Source: Klebsiella pneumoniae (lineage in GTDB: Bacteria; Desulfobacterota; Binatia; UBA12015). From it: a stretch of 64,000 nt of DNA. The notes under the pieces were generated by a model. That model searched no databases and was not told the origin of the DNA. It was given only the letters and a program-made list of their open reading frames with translations. Below, piece by piece: positions 1-8,645 of the stretch. The translations under genes and the position numbers were made by a program. Numbering within the stretch: the first letter of the stretch is position 1; the number at the start of each line of letters is the position of its first letter. Location: assembly GCA_945872365.1 (NCBI GenBank), contig CAMBZJ010000011.1, positions 52,562 through 116,561 on the forward strand. Direction: 5' to 3'.

Positions 1-1
1 T

Positions 2-280
2 CACGATCTTTCGGCCCCGGAGCGGCTTCCGATTCTCGGCTGGGGAATTCCGGTATTGACGATCCTCCTCGGGATCACGATGTTCCTGCAGCAACGCATG
101 GCCCCACCGGCAGGCGATCCCGCGCAGCAGCGGGTGATGATGTTCATGCCGCTCGTCTTCACCTACATGTTCATCGGCTTTCCCGCGGGGCTGACCCTCT
201 ACTGGATCACGAACAACCTCCTCACGATCGCCCAGCAATACTTCGTCATGCGATCGAATCCGCCAGTCGCGACGGCCTGA
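2..280 (+). CDS. yidC: Membrane protein insertase YidC, C-terminal end
   Basis: YidC/Oxa1 inserts proteins into the inner membrane. Only the last 92 codons are in the window; the frame is open from base 2 and the start lies off the left edge. The visible part holds the last hydrophobic segments, including IPVLTILLGITMFLQQRM, an MMFMPLVF stretch and the typical FPAGLTLYWITNN signature, followed by AQQYFVMR. The stop is 54 bases before mnmE. The order yidC-mnmE-mnmG-rsmG-parAB is the classic origin-proximal arrangement, so rnpA and rpmH probably lie just to the left (inference). The family assignment is secure. Confidence 0.93.
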   Translation, partial: HDLSAPERLPILGWGIPVLTILLGITMFLQQRMAPPAGDPAQQRVMMFMPLVFTYMFIGFPAGLTLYWITNNLLTIAQQYFVMRSNPPVATA

Positions 281-334
281 GCCCGCCGAAGGGGCTGGTC
301 CGCAGCGCGCCGGCGGCTTTGATCGGAAACTTCC

Positions 335-1729
335 GTGGCCTACGTCGAGGACACGATCGCAGCCGTCGCCACCGCACCGGGCCCCGGGGCGATCGCGATC
401 GTTCGGCTGAGCGGCCCGCAAGCCTTCGCCCTTAGTCGGAAGGTCTGCATCAAACCGGACGGCTCCCCGGTCGACTTCGCGGGATCGCACCGCGCCCGGC
501 TCGCCCATGTCGTCGATCCGTCGAGCCGGCGCGTGATCGACCAGGTGCTCCTCCTGCCGATGCGCGGGCCTCGTTCCTACACCGGTGAGGACTCCGTCGA
601 ACTCCACTGTCACGGCGGCGATCTGGTACCCAGACTCGTTCTGGGAAGCCTGTTGCGAGCCGGGGCGCGGCCAGCCCGCCCAGGCGAATTCACGGAGCGC
701 GCCTTCCTCAACGGCAAGATCGACCTCTGCCAGGCCGAAGCCGTCGCCGAACTTGTCCGGGCCTCGAGCGAGGCCGCCGCGGAACTTGCCCAAAGCCACC
801 TAGAGGGCCGGTTGTCGGACTCGATCCAAAAGGTCCGGGACCGTCTCCTCGATGCGCGCTGTCTCGTCGAGGCGCACCTGGATTTTCCTGAGGACGACAT
901 CCCGGTTGACGTGATCGCGAGCATGGATGGCAGTCTGGAGGACGCCAGGTCCGCAGTGAAGGAACTGCTCTCGACCTATGACCGAGGTCGACTGGTCCGC
1001 GACGGTGCGCGGGTGGTTCTGCTCGGAAGGCCCAACGTCGGGAAGTCGTCGTTGCTGAACTCGCTGCTCGGTCGGAACCGGGCTCTGGTGAGCCGCGAGC
1101 CGGGGACGACCCGCGACTTCCTGGAGGAGTCGCTGACGCTTGGCGACGGACTGCGGATTATTCTGGTCGACACAGCGGGACTGCGCGAGTCCGAGAGCGA
1201 AGTCGAGAGGGCCGGGATCGAGCAGACCCGTCAACTCGCTCTCTCGTCCGACGCCGCGATCGCCCTATTCGATGGATCCACGCGGCTGTCACCCGAGGAT
1301 CGGGAGGTTTCGGCGATCGCCCGCAGCCTCGCCGCCCGAGGGGTGCCGATCCTGGCGGTCCGAAACAAGGCGGATCTCCCTCCGTCGCCCTGGCTCTTTG
1401 CCGATCTGGAAGCGGACGAAGGGGCGACGGTCGAGGTCTCCGCAATGACCGGGCAGGGTCTCCCAGAGCTTTGCTGCTCCCTCGAGCATGCGCTAGCGGC
1501 GCATGACGGCGACAGTTCGCGGGAGCGGCCGGTCATCTGCTTGGAAAGACACAGGAGCGCGCTCGAGCGAGCTGCCGAGGCCCTGCGGGAGATTTCCTCG
1601 GACCAGGAGTTGGAAGTCGTCGCGCAGGGCCTTCAACGGGCGGCTTTCGAGTTGGAGTCGATCCTCGGTCATGCAACCACCGAAGAGGTGCTCGACCGGA
1701 TCTTCGAGCGGTTCTGCATCGGGAAGTGA
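335..1729 (+). CDS. mnmE: tRNA modification GTPase MnmE
   Basis: MnmE works with MnmG to make the 5-carboxymethylaminomethyl (or taurine/methyl-type) group on wobble U34 of certain tRNAs, using a methylene-tetrahydrofolate carbon. The 464-residue length is normal for the family. The N-terminal folate-binding domain starts [20 protein letters not shown]; the inserted G domain has GRPNVGKS at about 231, DTAG at about 279 and NKAD at about 343; the protein ends FERFCIGK with the conserved C-terminal cysteine. The start is GTG at 335. Its stop sits 11 bases before the chosen mnmG ATG, so the two are probably translated together. Confidence 0.97.
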   Translation: MAYVEDTIAAVATAPGPGAIAIVRLSGPQAFALSRKVCIKPDGSPVDFAGSHRARLAHVVDPSSRRVIDQVLLLPMRGPRSYTGEDSVELHCHGGDLVPRLVLGSLLRAGARPARPGEFTERAFLNGKIDLCQAEAVAELVRASSEAAAELAQSHLEGRLSDSIQKVRDRLLDARCLVEAHLDFPEDDIPVDVIASMDGSLEDARSAVKELLSTYDRGRLVRDGARVVLLGRPNVGKSSLLNSLLGRNRALVSREPGTTRDFLEESLTLGDGLRIILVDTAGLRESESEVERAGIEQTRQLALSSDAAIALFDGSTRLSPEDREVSAIARSLAARGVPILAVRNKADLPPSPWLFADLEADEGATVEVSAMTGQGLPELCCSLEHALAAHDGDSSRERPVICLERHRSALERAAEALREISSDQELEVVAQGLQRAAFELESILGHATTEEVLDRIFERFCIGK

Positions 1730-1740
1730 TCCAGGACGAG

Positions 1741-3615
1741 ATGTTCCACGTGAAACAACCGCAGGTCATCGTCGTCGGTGGTGGCCATGCCGGCATCGAG
1801 GCCGCTCTCGCCGCGGCGCGGATGGGGGCTGAGACACTCCTGCTCACCCAGAACCTCGACCAGATCGGCCAGATGTCCTGCAACCCCGCGATAGGAGGCG
1901 TCGGCAAGGGTCACCTGGTAAAGGAGATCGACGCGCTGGGTGGCGAAATGGCCCGTGCCATCGATGCGACCGGGATCCAGTTCCGGACCCTGAACACGCG
2001 CAAGGGGCCCGCCGTTCGCGCTTCGCGCGCCCAGGCCGACAAGCTCGCCTACCGCCGGCACATGAAGCGGGTCGTCGAGAATCATGCTGGTCTCGAGATA
2101 CGGCAGGCTTCCATCGAGCGGCTGCTGGTCGAGAACGGGCGGGTGATCGGCGTCGAGTCGTCTCTCGGCGAAGTCTTCGAGGCGGCTGCCGTGATCCTGA
2201 CCACGGGGACTTTTTTGCGTGGCTTGATTCATGTCGGGGACCGTCAATTCCCAGGCGGACGCGCTGGCGATGCTGCATCCGAGGGACTCTCCCCGCACCT
2301 GGAGTCTCTGGGCTTTCGTGTCGGTCGTCTCAAGACCGGAACTTGCCCCCGGCTGGATGCGCGAACGATCCGGTTCGAGTCTCTGGAAGAGCAGGCCGGC
2401 GACGAGGCGCCCACCCCTTTCTCCTTTCGAAACAGCCGGATCGAGCAGACCCAGATCCCCTGCCACATCACCTATACGACCCCCGAAACGCATGCGCTGA
2501 TCTCCGCCAACCTCGACCGCTCGGCCATGTTCGGTGGCCGAATCCAGAGCCGTGGCCCACGCTACTGCCCGTCCATCGAGGACAAGGTGGTTCGCTTCGC
2601 CGACAAGCCTCGGCATCAGGTGTTTCTGGAGCCCGAGGGTCGCGACACGGTCGAGATCTACCCCAACGGCCTCTCGACCTCCCTGCCGCTCGACGTCCAG
2701 GTGGCCATGATTCGCTCGATCCCGGGCCTGGAAGAGGCCGTGATCATGCGGCCGGGCTACGCCATCGAATATGATTTCGTCGACCCGTTGGAGCTGAAGC
2801 CGAGCCTGGAGACCAAGCGCCTTGCAGGCCTGTTCCTCGCCGGCCAGATCAACGGCACGACGGGCTACGAAGAGGCCGCAGCGCAGGGTCTGATGGCGGG
2901 CATCAACGCCGTTCGCAGGCTGCGCGAGGAAGACGCCATCGTCCTCGCGAGGGACACGGCCTACATCGGCGTACTGGTCGACGACCTGGTGACCCAAGGG
3001 GTCGGGGGCGAGCCCTACAGGATGTTCACGTCACGCGCTGAACATCGATTGCTGCTGCGCGAGGACAATGCCGACCGCCGGCTGCGGGCGATCGCGTGCG
3101 AGGCGGGTCTGCTTTCCGCAGCCGAGGGCGAGGCCGCGGCTGTCAAGGACGCGGAGGCTTCGCGCCTGGCCCGCACCCTCGAAGGACACCGCTTTCTCCC
3201 CGACAGCGAGACGAACCGGAGGCTCGAGACGCTCGGAATTGCGGCGATCCGCCGGCCGACATCCGCCGCGGATCTAGCCCGCCGGCCCGAGATCGGCTGG
3301 CCTGAGTTGGTCGCCCTGGGCTTCGAGAGGCCGCGGGACGAGCGGATGGGCGCCTCGATCCTCCTCGATCTGAAGTACGAAGGCTACGTTGTCCGACAAG
3401 AGGAATTGGTGGCACGAACTCGACGGCTGGAGGAAACCCGACTGCCCGAGGACACCGATTTCGCCTCGATCTCGGGGCTCTCGGCCGAGGCGCGCGAGAA
3501 GTTGGCCGCCATCCGACCAAGAACCCTCGGCCAGGCGTCCCGCATTCCGGGCATGACACCTGCCGCGATTTCACTGCTCGGCATCCACCTGCGTCGGAAT
3601 CGCGCTTCGCGTTGA
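1741..3615 (+). CDS. mnmG: tRNA uridine-5-carboxymethylaminomethyl enzyme MnmG (GidA)
   Basis: FAD-dependent partner of MnmE in U34 modification of tRNA. The dinucleotide-binding motif [12 protein letters not shown] lies at about residues 10-21, followed by the [14 protein letters not shown] signature with its conserved cysteine; the C-terminal helical MnmE/tRNA-binding domain is present. With ATG 1741 the protein is 624 residues, normal for the family. A GTG at 1726, overlapping the mnmE stop, is a possible alternative start; ATG 1741 is preferred because AGGA (1733-1736) precedes it. The first codons (MFHVKQ) encode a parS-like site, so segregation DNA and protein start overlap. Confidence 0.96.
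   Translation: MFHVKQPQVIVVGGGHAGIEAALAAARMGAETLLLTQNLDQIGQMSCNPAIGGVGKGHLVKEIDALGGEMARAIDATGIQFRTLNTRKGPAVRASRAQADKLAYRRHMKRVVENHAGLEIRQASIERLLVENGRVIGVESSLGEVFEAAAVILTTGTFLRGLIHVGDRQFPGGRAGDAASEGLSPHLESLGFRVGRLKTGTCPRLDARTIRFESLEEQAGDEAPTPFSFRNSRIEQTQIPCHITYTTPETHALISANLDRSAMFGGRIQSRGPRYCPSIEDKVVRFADKPRHQVFLEPEGRDTVEIYPNGLSTSLPLDVQVAMIRSIPGLEEAVIMRPGYAIEYDFVDPLELKPSLETKRLAGLFLAGQINGTTGYEEAAAQGLMAGINAVRRLREEDAIVLARDTAYIGVLVDDLVTQGVGGEPYRMFTSRAEHRLLLREDNADRRLRAIACEAGLLSAAEGEAAAVKDAEASRLARTLEGHRFLPDSETNRRLETLGIAAIRRPTSAADLARRPEIGWPELVALGFERPRDERMGASILLDLKYEGYVVRQEELVARTRRLEETRLPEDTDFASISGLSAEAREKLAAIRPRTLGQASRIPGMTPAAISLLGIHLRRNRASR
1742..1757. promoter_or_regulatory. parS: parS-like centromere site 1 (inside mnmG 5' end)
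   Basis: The 16-mer TGTTCCACGTGAAACA differs from the conserved bacterial parS palindrome TGTTTCACGTGAAACA at one position. It is the predicted loading site for ParB encoded 3.4 kb downstream. It spans the start of mnmG and is translated as FHVKQ. Match and place are seen directly; binding is inferred. Confidence 0.85.
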
Positions 3616-3626
3616 GGTTCGGCGGG

Positions 3627-4295
3627 ATGGGAAGCTCAAGTTCCCCGCCGGGCCATACCAGGGCGCGGCTTCTAGCGGGGGCCGCCCGACTGGCGGTGCC
3701 GCTCGCGAGCGATCAAGTCGATGCGCTGGAAGCCTATGCGGAAGAACTCATGCTCTGGGCACCCCGCTTCAACCTGATCTCGATCCGCGACCTGGACTCT
3801 TTCGTCGATCGGCATCTCCTGGACTCCCTTGCCGCCGCTCCACTGATCGCGCCACTTGCAAGGCACCCGAGGATTCTCGACATCGGCAGTGGCGCAGGCC
3901 TGCCGGGGGTCCCGGTTGCGATCGCCACGCGGGCGGCAAGCGCGTACCTGGTCGAGCCTCGTCAGCACCGGGCGAGCTTCCTCCGATCAGTCGCTCGCCG
4001 GCTCCCTGGCTTCGGCCTCGAGATCGTCCCGAGGCGGATCGAGGATGTGGATCCCGCCAGCAACGGAAATCTCGATGCGGTGCTCAGTCGCGCCACCCTG
4101 CCGCTCGACCAACTACTCGCCTGCTCGTCCACCTGCCTCAGAATTGGCGGTCTCTTGGTGTCCTTCAGGGCCATCGGACAACATGAGCACCCGGCCGCAG
4201 CGGCGAGCAGCTTCCGCAAACTTCAGGATCGGCTCTACTCCGTCGCGCCGGGCGCCCCGCAGATGAAGCTCTCCGTGTGGGAGCGGGAAGGCTGA
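3627..4295 (+). CDS. rsmG: 16S rRNA (guanine-N7) methyltransferase RsmG (GidB)
   Basis: SAM-dependent methylation of G527 (E. coli numbering) in 16S rRNA. The 222-residue protein has the SAM motif ILDIGSGAGLPGVPVAI and the N-terminal LMLWAPRFNLISIRD followed by a conserved HLLDSL segment. ATG 3627 is chosen because GAGG at 3614-3617 stands nine bases before it; an upstream in-frame TTG at 3612 would overlap the mnmG stop and add five residues. The gene sits between mnmG and parA as in many genomes. The last 20 bases before parS 2 hold nothing else. Confidence 0.93.
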   Translation: MGSSSSPPGHTRARLLAGAARLAVPLASDQVDALEAYAEELMLWAPRFNLISIRDLDSFVDRHLLDSLAAAPLIAPLARHPRILDIGSGAGLPGVPVAIATRAASAYLVEPRQHRASFLRSVARRLPGFGLEIVPRRIEDVDPASNGNLDAVLSRATLPLDQLLACSSTCLRIGGLLVSFRAIGQHEHPAAAASSFRKLQDRLYSVAPGAPQMKLSVWEREG

Positions 4296-4315
4296 GAAAC
4301 CTGTCAGACCAAGCT

Positions 4316-4331
4316 TGTTTCACGTGAAACA
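4316..4331. promoter_or_regulatory. parS: parS centromere site 2 (upstream of parA)
   Basis: Perfect match to the conserved parS palindrome, TGTTTCACGTGAAACA, in the 88-base gap between rsmG and parA. It lies 52 bases before the parA start codon, so ParB bound here could also affect parA transcription (inference). Confidence 0.96.
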
Positions 4332-4383
4332 TTGCTTTCGGTTTCTTTTTCGCAAGGCGATCTGGTACCTTGAGGTCAACCCG

Positions 4384-5160
4384 ATGAGTCGCGTGTTCTC
4401 GATCGTCAATCAGAAGGGTGGCGTGGGCAAGACGACCACCGCCGTCAACCTGTCCGCCGCCCTGGCAATCGGTGGTAACACTGTTTTGCTAATTGATGTT
4501 GACCCGCAGTGTAGCGCGACCAGCGGCGTCGGGATTCGACAGGAGCGCGGTGAGGCCTCGTCCTACGAGGTCCTGCTCGGCCACATCGGGGCCGACGAAG
4601 CGTTGCGCAAGACCATGTTGCCGGGACTGCAGTTGATTCCCGCCAGCCGGGACCTCGTCGGGGCCGAGATTGAACTCGTGCCGCTCGATCGCCGGGATCT
4701 CCGTCTGAAGGAGGCGATCGCCGAAATCCGCCACCGTTACGACTACGTCGTGATCGATTGCCCACCCTCGCTGGGACTCGTGACGCTCAACGCGCTCATC
4801 GCGAGCGATTCCATCCTGATTCCCCTACAGTGCGAGTACTACGCCCTCGAGGGTCTCTCGGCCTTGCTCGAAACCGTGTCCCTGGTGCGCGACCGACTCA
4901 ACCCCGATCTCGAAATCGAGGGGTTGCTGCTCACGATGTTCGACGGCCGCAACACCCTGAGTCGGCAGGTCGCCGAAGACGTGCGCGCGCACTTCCCCGA
5001 CAAGGTGTTCGCGACGGTCGTGCCGAGAAACGTCCGACTGAGCGAAAGCCCGAGCCACGGCCTTCCGGCGGTGCTCTATGACCCGACCTCGCGCGGCGCA
5101 GTCGCCTACGGCGAACTAGCCCGAGAGCTTGCGTCGCAACTCGCCGCACACGATCGCTGA
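4384..5160 (+). CDS. parA: Chromosome partitioning ATPase ParA/Soj
   Basis: Deviant-Walker ATPase that moves the ParB-parS origin complex over the nucleoid. The 258-residue length is standard. The motif KGGVGKTTTAVNLSAAL lies near the N terminus, VLLIDVDPQ follows, and DYVVIDCPPSLGLVTLNAL is the Walker B/switch region. ATG 4384 has a good ribosome site (GAGG 4372-4375). The frame is open back to 4315, but those codons only translate the parS site and are rejected as coding. parB follows after 31 bases, indicating one operon. Confidence 0.97.
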   Translation: MSRVFSIVNQKGGVGKTTTAVNLSAALAIGGNTVLLIDVDPQCSATSGVGIRQERGEASSYEVLLGHIGADEALRKTMLPGLQLIPASRDLVGAEIELVPLDRRDLRLKEAIAEIRHRYDYVVIDCPPSLGLVTLNALIASDSILIPLQCEYYALEGLSALLETVSLVRDRLNPDLEIEGLLLTMFDGRNTLSRQVAEDVRAHFPDKVFATVVPRNVRLSESPSHGLPAVLYDPTSRGAVAYGELARELASQLAAHDR

Positions 5161-5191
5161 ATCACGGACAAGCCACCAGGAGGAGGTCAGG

Positions 5192-6109
5192 ATGCGGCAG
5201 GCGCTCGGCAAGGGAATCGGGGCCCTCATTCCTTCGGCACCACCACGGCCGCAGGCGGAGTCGGCCGAGGGTGGCCCGGGATCCGGCGCTCAGCCGGGGA
5301 CACGCGGCTTCGGCCGGGAGATCCCGGTCGATTCGATCGTCGCGAATCCGCGTCAGCCGCGCTCGCACTTCGATCCCGAAGCGATCGCGGAACTCGCCGA
5401 ATCCATCCGTACCCACGGCGTCCTCCAGCCGATACTCGTCCGCTCGCTCGAAGATGGACGCTACGAGCTGATCGCGGGGGAGCGGCGCCTGCGCGCATCG
5501 CGCGCCGTGGGAATCGCGACGATCCCGGCCCTCGTCAAGCAGACGGCGGAGGACGACAGCCTCGTTCTCGCCATCGTCGAAAACGTCCAGCGCGCCCAAC
5601 TCTCTGCCCTCGAAGAGGCTCGCGCCTACCGGGCCCTCCTCGATGAATTTGGCTTGACACAGGATGCTGTGGCAACCCGGGTCGGCAAGAGCCGGCCCGC
5701 GGTCGCGAACTCCATGCGCCTCCTGCTGTTGCCCGACGAGATCCAGATGGAACTCGAGAAGGGAAACTTGACACCCGGCCATGCACGCGCGCTCCTCGCA
5801 CTCGATGGAGATACGGCTCGAACGACGCTCGGCCGCGAAGTCGTCCAGCGTCGTCTTTCCGTGCGCCAGACCGAGGCCGCCGTGAAAGACTCGGCCGCGG
5901 CCGGCAAGTCCCCACGCCGTGGCGATCCGGACATCGCGAGGATGGAGTCCGATCTCAGGCGACTTCTCGGGAGCAAGGTCGGGATTCACTCTGGAAAGGA
6001 CGGCGCGGGCAAGATCGAGATAGCGTTCTACTCCGACGACGACCTCGCCCGACTCATCGATCTTCTCGGAACCGTCCGCCCACAGATGGCGAGAAGCGCG
6101 CGGGCCTAG
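5192..6109 (+). CDS. parB: Chromosome partitioning protein ParB/Spo0J
   Basis: CTP-dependent clamp that loads at parS and spreads. The 305-residue protein starts at ATG 5192 behind a strong AGGAGG site. Seen in order: an N-terminal ParA-stimulating peptide LGKGIGALIPS (residues 5-15), a linker, the ParBc domain with the nucleotide-binding box GERRLRAS at 96-103 and ENVQR, a helix-turn-helix around LTQDAVATRVGKSRPAVANS, the GHARALL segment, and a C-terminal dimerisation region ending near RLIDLLG. All key elements are intact, in contrast to the second ParB at 38.4 kb. Confidence 0.97.
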   Translation: MRQALGKGIGALIPSAPPRPQAESAEGGPGSGAQPGTRGFGREIPVDSIVANPRQPRSHFDPEAIAELAESIRTHGVLQPILVRSLEDGRYELIAGERRLRASRAVGIATIPALVKQTAEDDSLVLAIVENVQRAQLSALEEARAYRALLDEFGLTQDAVATRVGKSRPAVANSMRLLLLPDEIQMELEKGNLTPGHARALLALDGDTARTTLGREVVQRRLSVRQTEAAVKDSAAAGKSPRRGDPDIARMESDLRRLLGSKVGIHSGKDGAGKIEIAFYSDDDLARLIDLLGTVRPQMARSARA

Positions 6110-6162
6110 TTCCAACTCCCTGACGCACAGAATGCGGCGCCCTAATACCTGTTGCGCAGTTT

Positions 6163-6191
6163 TTGACATCTTCCCTGCTAGGTGGTAGGCC
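6163..6191 (+). promoter_or_regulatory. Possible sigma-70-type promoter for the bactofilin gene
   Basis: TTGACA at 6163-6168 is a perfect -35 hexamer in the 166-base gap between parB and the bactofilin gene. Seventeen bases on, TAGGCC (6186-6191) is only a weak -10. The context supports a start that could serve the bactofilin gene and possibly the atp genes beyond it. Confidence 0.35.
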
Positions 6192-6275
6192 CCGGAGATT
6201 GGCTTTCCGATGGGTCGAAAGCCGCCGTCGGGATCTGCAATCTGCACTTCACTTCTCCCGGGAAACGGAGGCCGA

Positions 6276-6860
6276 ATGGCTCTCTTTCGCAAGGACCGCG
6301 ACCGGAGCGACCAGCTGACTTCGGGTGAGCGAGAAGACGGACTCGCAGACTCGGATCGAAACGTCGCGGCCCGCAACTTCAACGTCCATGGCTCGGGGCA
6401 GGGGGTGAACGTGTCGGCCGACAAGTCCTTCGACGCAGCCACGGTCACCGCTTTTCTGGGGCAGGGTACCCGCCTCACCGGGAAGGTCGCCTTCGAAGGA
6501 CCCGCACGCATCGAGGGCCAGGTCGAAGGAGAGATCGTCGCGAGCGAAACCTTGTGGATCGGCGAGTCCGCGGTGCTCAATGCGCAGATCGCGGGAGCGA
6601 CCGTGATCATCCACGGCAAGGTCACCGGCGACATCACGGCATCGCGCCGACTCGAGATCCGGGCGCCGGGCCGGCTCTACGGGAACGTCACCACTCCGAG
6701 CCTCGTCATCGAGGAGGGCGTCATCTTCGAGGGTCACTGCTCGATGGGTGCGGCGGAAAACAAGGGGGCCAAGGTCACCGTCCTCGCCAAGGAGGACAAG
6801 CCGCAAGTGGGCGCCGGCTCGACGCCGCCCCTGAAGGCCCAGGGCGGCGAGGCGAAGTAG
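6276..6860 (+). CDS. Bactofilin (DUF583 cytoskeletal protein)
   Basis: Bactofilins polymerise without nucleotide into beta-helical filaments that scaffold polar and cell-wall proteins. The 194-residue protein has a disordered charged N terminus (about 1-60) and then a bactofilin core of short beta repeats: GQGTRLTGKVAFEG, ARIEGQVEGEIVA, IAGATVIIHGKVTGDITAS, RLYGNVTTPSLVIEEG. The tail after about 165 is polar and unstructured. ATG 6276 follows GGAGG; an upstream ATG at 6210 has no ribosome site. In Myxococcus xanthus bactofilins (BacNOP) position the ParABS machinery, so its place right behind parB is meaningful. Confidence 0.93.
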   Translation: MALFRKDRDRSDQLTSGEREDGLADSDRNVAARNFNVHGSGQGVNVSADKSFDAATVTAFLGQGTRLTGKVAFEGPARIEGQVEGEIVASETLWIGESAVLNAQIAGATVIIHGKVTGDITASRRLEIRAPGRLYGNVTTPSLVIEEGVIFEGHCSMGAAENKGAKVTVLAKEDKPQVGAGSTPPLKAQGGEAK

Positions 6861-6943
6861 CCGCGGCCGCGGACGAACCCGCGAGACCCAGCTGCGTTCC
6901 TCAGGTCGAACGCGGCCGCCTCGCTCCGCGAGAGAACCCGACG

Positions 6944-7384
6944 ATGCTCCAACTGCCGCCAGACGAAACCTTCTACGTCGAGGTCCTGCTTTTCCTCGGC
7001 TTCGCCTTCCTCATGCGCAGGCTCATCTGGGAGCCCCTGCTGCACGCCCTTCACGAGCGCTCCAAGAGCACCATCGGTGCGCAGAAGGAGGCCGCCGCCA
7101 TGAAGGAAGAGGCCGCCGCCCTCCGTAAGCGCATGGAGTCGACGATCGAGCAGGCACGGATTGCGGGCAACGATGCAGGCGAGGCCGTGCGTCGCGAGGC
7201 CGAGGCCGAGGAGCGACGCCTCCTCGACGCGGCCCACGTCGAAGCGGCAAGCGTTCTCGACGAGGTGCGGAGTCGCGTGGCGCGCGAGACCGAGGCGGCG
7301 CGCAGCGAATTGCGGTCACACGCGGAAACTCTCGCGGCCAGCGCCGCCGAGCGCATCCTCGAGCGGCCCCTGGTGCAGTCGTGA
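6944..7384 (+). CDS. atpF': F0F1 ATP synthase subunit b'
   Basis: One of two b-type stator subunits joining F0 to F1. The 146-residue protein has a single N-terminal membrane helix (FYVEVLLFLGFAFLMRRLIW) and a long charged coiled coil rich in Glu, Ala and Arg. The start is ATG 6944; the frame is open far upstream but those codons lie inside the bactofilin gene. It overlaps the following b gene by four bases. Its position ahead of atpF-atpH-atpA and its length support b' rather than a second unrelated coiled-coil protein. Confidence 0.85.
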   Translation: MLQLPPDETFYVEVLLFLGFAFLMRRLIWEPLLHALHERSKSTIGAQKEAAAMKEEAAALRKRMESTIEQARIAGNDAGEAVRREAEAEERRLLDAAHVEAASVLDEVRSRVARETEAARSELRSHAETLAASAAERILERPLVQS

Positions 7385-8019
7385 AGTACCCGCTCTTCGG
7401 GTCCATGCGCCGACTGAGGGATCGACTCAGCGCCGTCGCCGCAGTCGGCTTGATCCTGCTGCCCGTCATCGCGCTCGCCGCCGAAGGGGAGGCCGGGCAC
7501 GCGGCCGAACATCACGCTCCCTCGCCTTGGGGGCTCATCTATCCCTTCATCAACTTCGCTATCTACTCGTTCGTCCTCTGGCGCTACGCCTGGCCCGCCG
7601 TGCGCGACTATCTCTCCGACCGCCGTGCCAACACGCTCTCGGCGCTCGAAGCGGCGAAGAGCGTTCGCGCCGAGGCGGAGGCGCTCAAGGCGGAGTACGA
7701 CGCGAAACTTCGCAACCTCGAGGCAGAAGCGGCCCGAGCGCGCGAGGAGGTGCTCGCGACGGCTCAGGTCGAAGCTCGCAACATCTTGGAGCAGGCACAG
7801 AAGTCCGCCGATCGGATTCGCAAGGATTCCCGCCTCGTCGCCGACGAGGAGGTCGCGCGCGCGCGTCGCACCCTTCAGGAAGAGAGTGCCGCGCTTGTCG
7901 CACGCCTCGCCGGGGAACTCGTCACCAAGCAGATCGGCCCGAACGACCAGGCGCGCTTCGTGAAGGACTTCGTCACCCAGACGCGCTCCGCCGCCATCGC
8001 GCCTGAAGGTTCCCGATGA
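7381..8019 (+). CDS. atpF: F0F1 ATP synthase subunit b
   Basis: Second stator b subunit, 212 residues. It has an N-terminal signal-like segment (LSAVAAVGLILLPVIALAAEG), a histidine-containing linker, then the membrane helix LIYPFINFAIYSFVLWRYAW and a long charged coiled coil. A cleavable-looking leader on subunit b is common in deltaproteobacteria (family knowledge). The GTG start at 7381 overlaps the b' stop (GTGA), so translation is coupled; ATG 7405 is an alternative that keeps the leader. It overlaps atpH by four bases. Confidence 0.92.
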   Translation: MKYPLFGSMRRLRDRLSAVAAVGLILLPVIALAAEGEAGHAAEHHAPSPWGLIYPFINFAIYSFVLWRYAWPAVRDYLSDRRANTLSALEAAKSVRAEAEALKAEYDAKLRNLEAEAARAREEVLATAQVEARNILEQAQKSADRIRKDSRLVADEEVARARRTLQEESAALVARLAGELVTKQIGPNDQARFVKDFVTQTRSAAIAPEGSR

Positions 8020-8564
8020 CCGGCGCCCTCGCGAAGCGCTACGCACGCGCGCTCCTGGCCGTTGCTAGCGGCCAGGGTCGCGTCGAGGAGACCGCCGCCG
8101 AACTCGGTCGGACGGCGGTCTGGCTCGCCGACCCGGAGCTCGGGGGAGTCCTCGCATCGCCGATGCTCGGCGCCAAGGCACGGGCGGAATTGCTCGCGAG
8201 TATCGCCACCTCTCTCGACCTCTCGGCTCTGATGCGCGACTTTCTCGCCGTACTCGCCGAAAAGGGCCGCATCGCCGAGTTCGGCGCGATCGACAAGGCC
8301 TTCGAGGCGATGGCCGATGAGTCCGCCGGGCGGGTTCGTGCGACGATTCGGTCGCCCCGCGCGATCGACGAGGCCGAACTCTCCGACTTGACGGGTGTTC
8401 TGGAGAAGATCGCTGGGCGCAAGGTCGTGCCCACCGTGGAGATCGAGCCCGCGCTCATCGGCGGTCTCACCGTCGAGATGCAGGGCACCGTGTACGACGG
8501 AAGCGTGCGTACGCAGCTCGAACGCCTGGCGCAGGCCATGGCAAAGGACGCGGTCGCCGGCTGA
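8016..8564 (+). CDS. atpH: F0F1 ATP synthase subunit delta
   Basis: The 182-residue OSCP/delta subunit connects the b stalk to the crown of F1. The N terminus (LAKRYARALLAVAS) matches the family's helical domain, and the C-terminal part has IEPALIGGLTVEMQGTVYDG with the conserved Gly-Gly and VYDGSVRTQLERL. The start codon overlaps the atpF stop as ATGA. The gene is followed by a hairpin and 81 bases before atpA, the largest gap in this operon. Confidence 0.94.
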   Translation: MTGALAKRYARALLAVASGQGRVEETAAELGRTAVWLADPELGGVLASPMLGAKARAELLASIATSLDLSALMRDFLAVLAEKGRIAEFGAIDKAFEAMADESAGRVRATIRSPRAIDEAELSDLTGVLEKIAGRKVVPTVEIEPALIGGLTVEMQGTVYDGSVRTQLERLAQAMAKDAVAG

Positions 8565-8572
8565 CCAGAAGC

Positions 8573-8590
8573 GCCCTCCCGCTGGAGGGC
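8573..8590 (+). terminator. Hairpin between atpH and atpA (attenuator or RNA-processing site)
   Basis: GCCCTCC (8573-8579), a CGCT loop and GGAGGGC (8584-8590) form a perfect 7-bp stem, followed by TCGTTT. The T tract is too short for a strong terminator. It stands between genes whose products are needed at 1 delta to 3 alpha, so partial termination or mRNA processing is a reasonable guess. Confidence 0.45.
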
Positions 8591-8645
8591 TCGTTTCAAG
8601 ACGCCGACGCCCAAGGACAGCAGGACTCTAGAGGAGACCCAACCG

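Noticed and set aside
4315..4383. Upstream TTG extension of parA (translation of the parS site)
   Set aside because: The 23 extra residues are not ParA-like, and ATG 4384 has a proper ribosome site.
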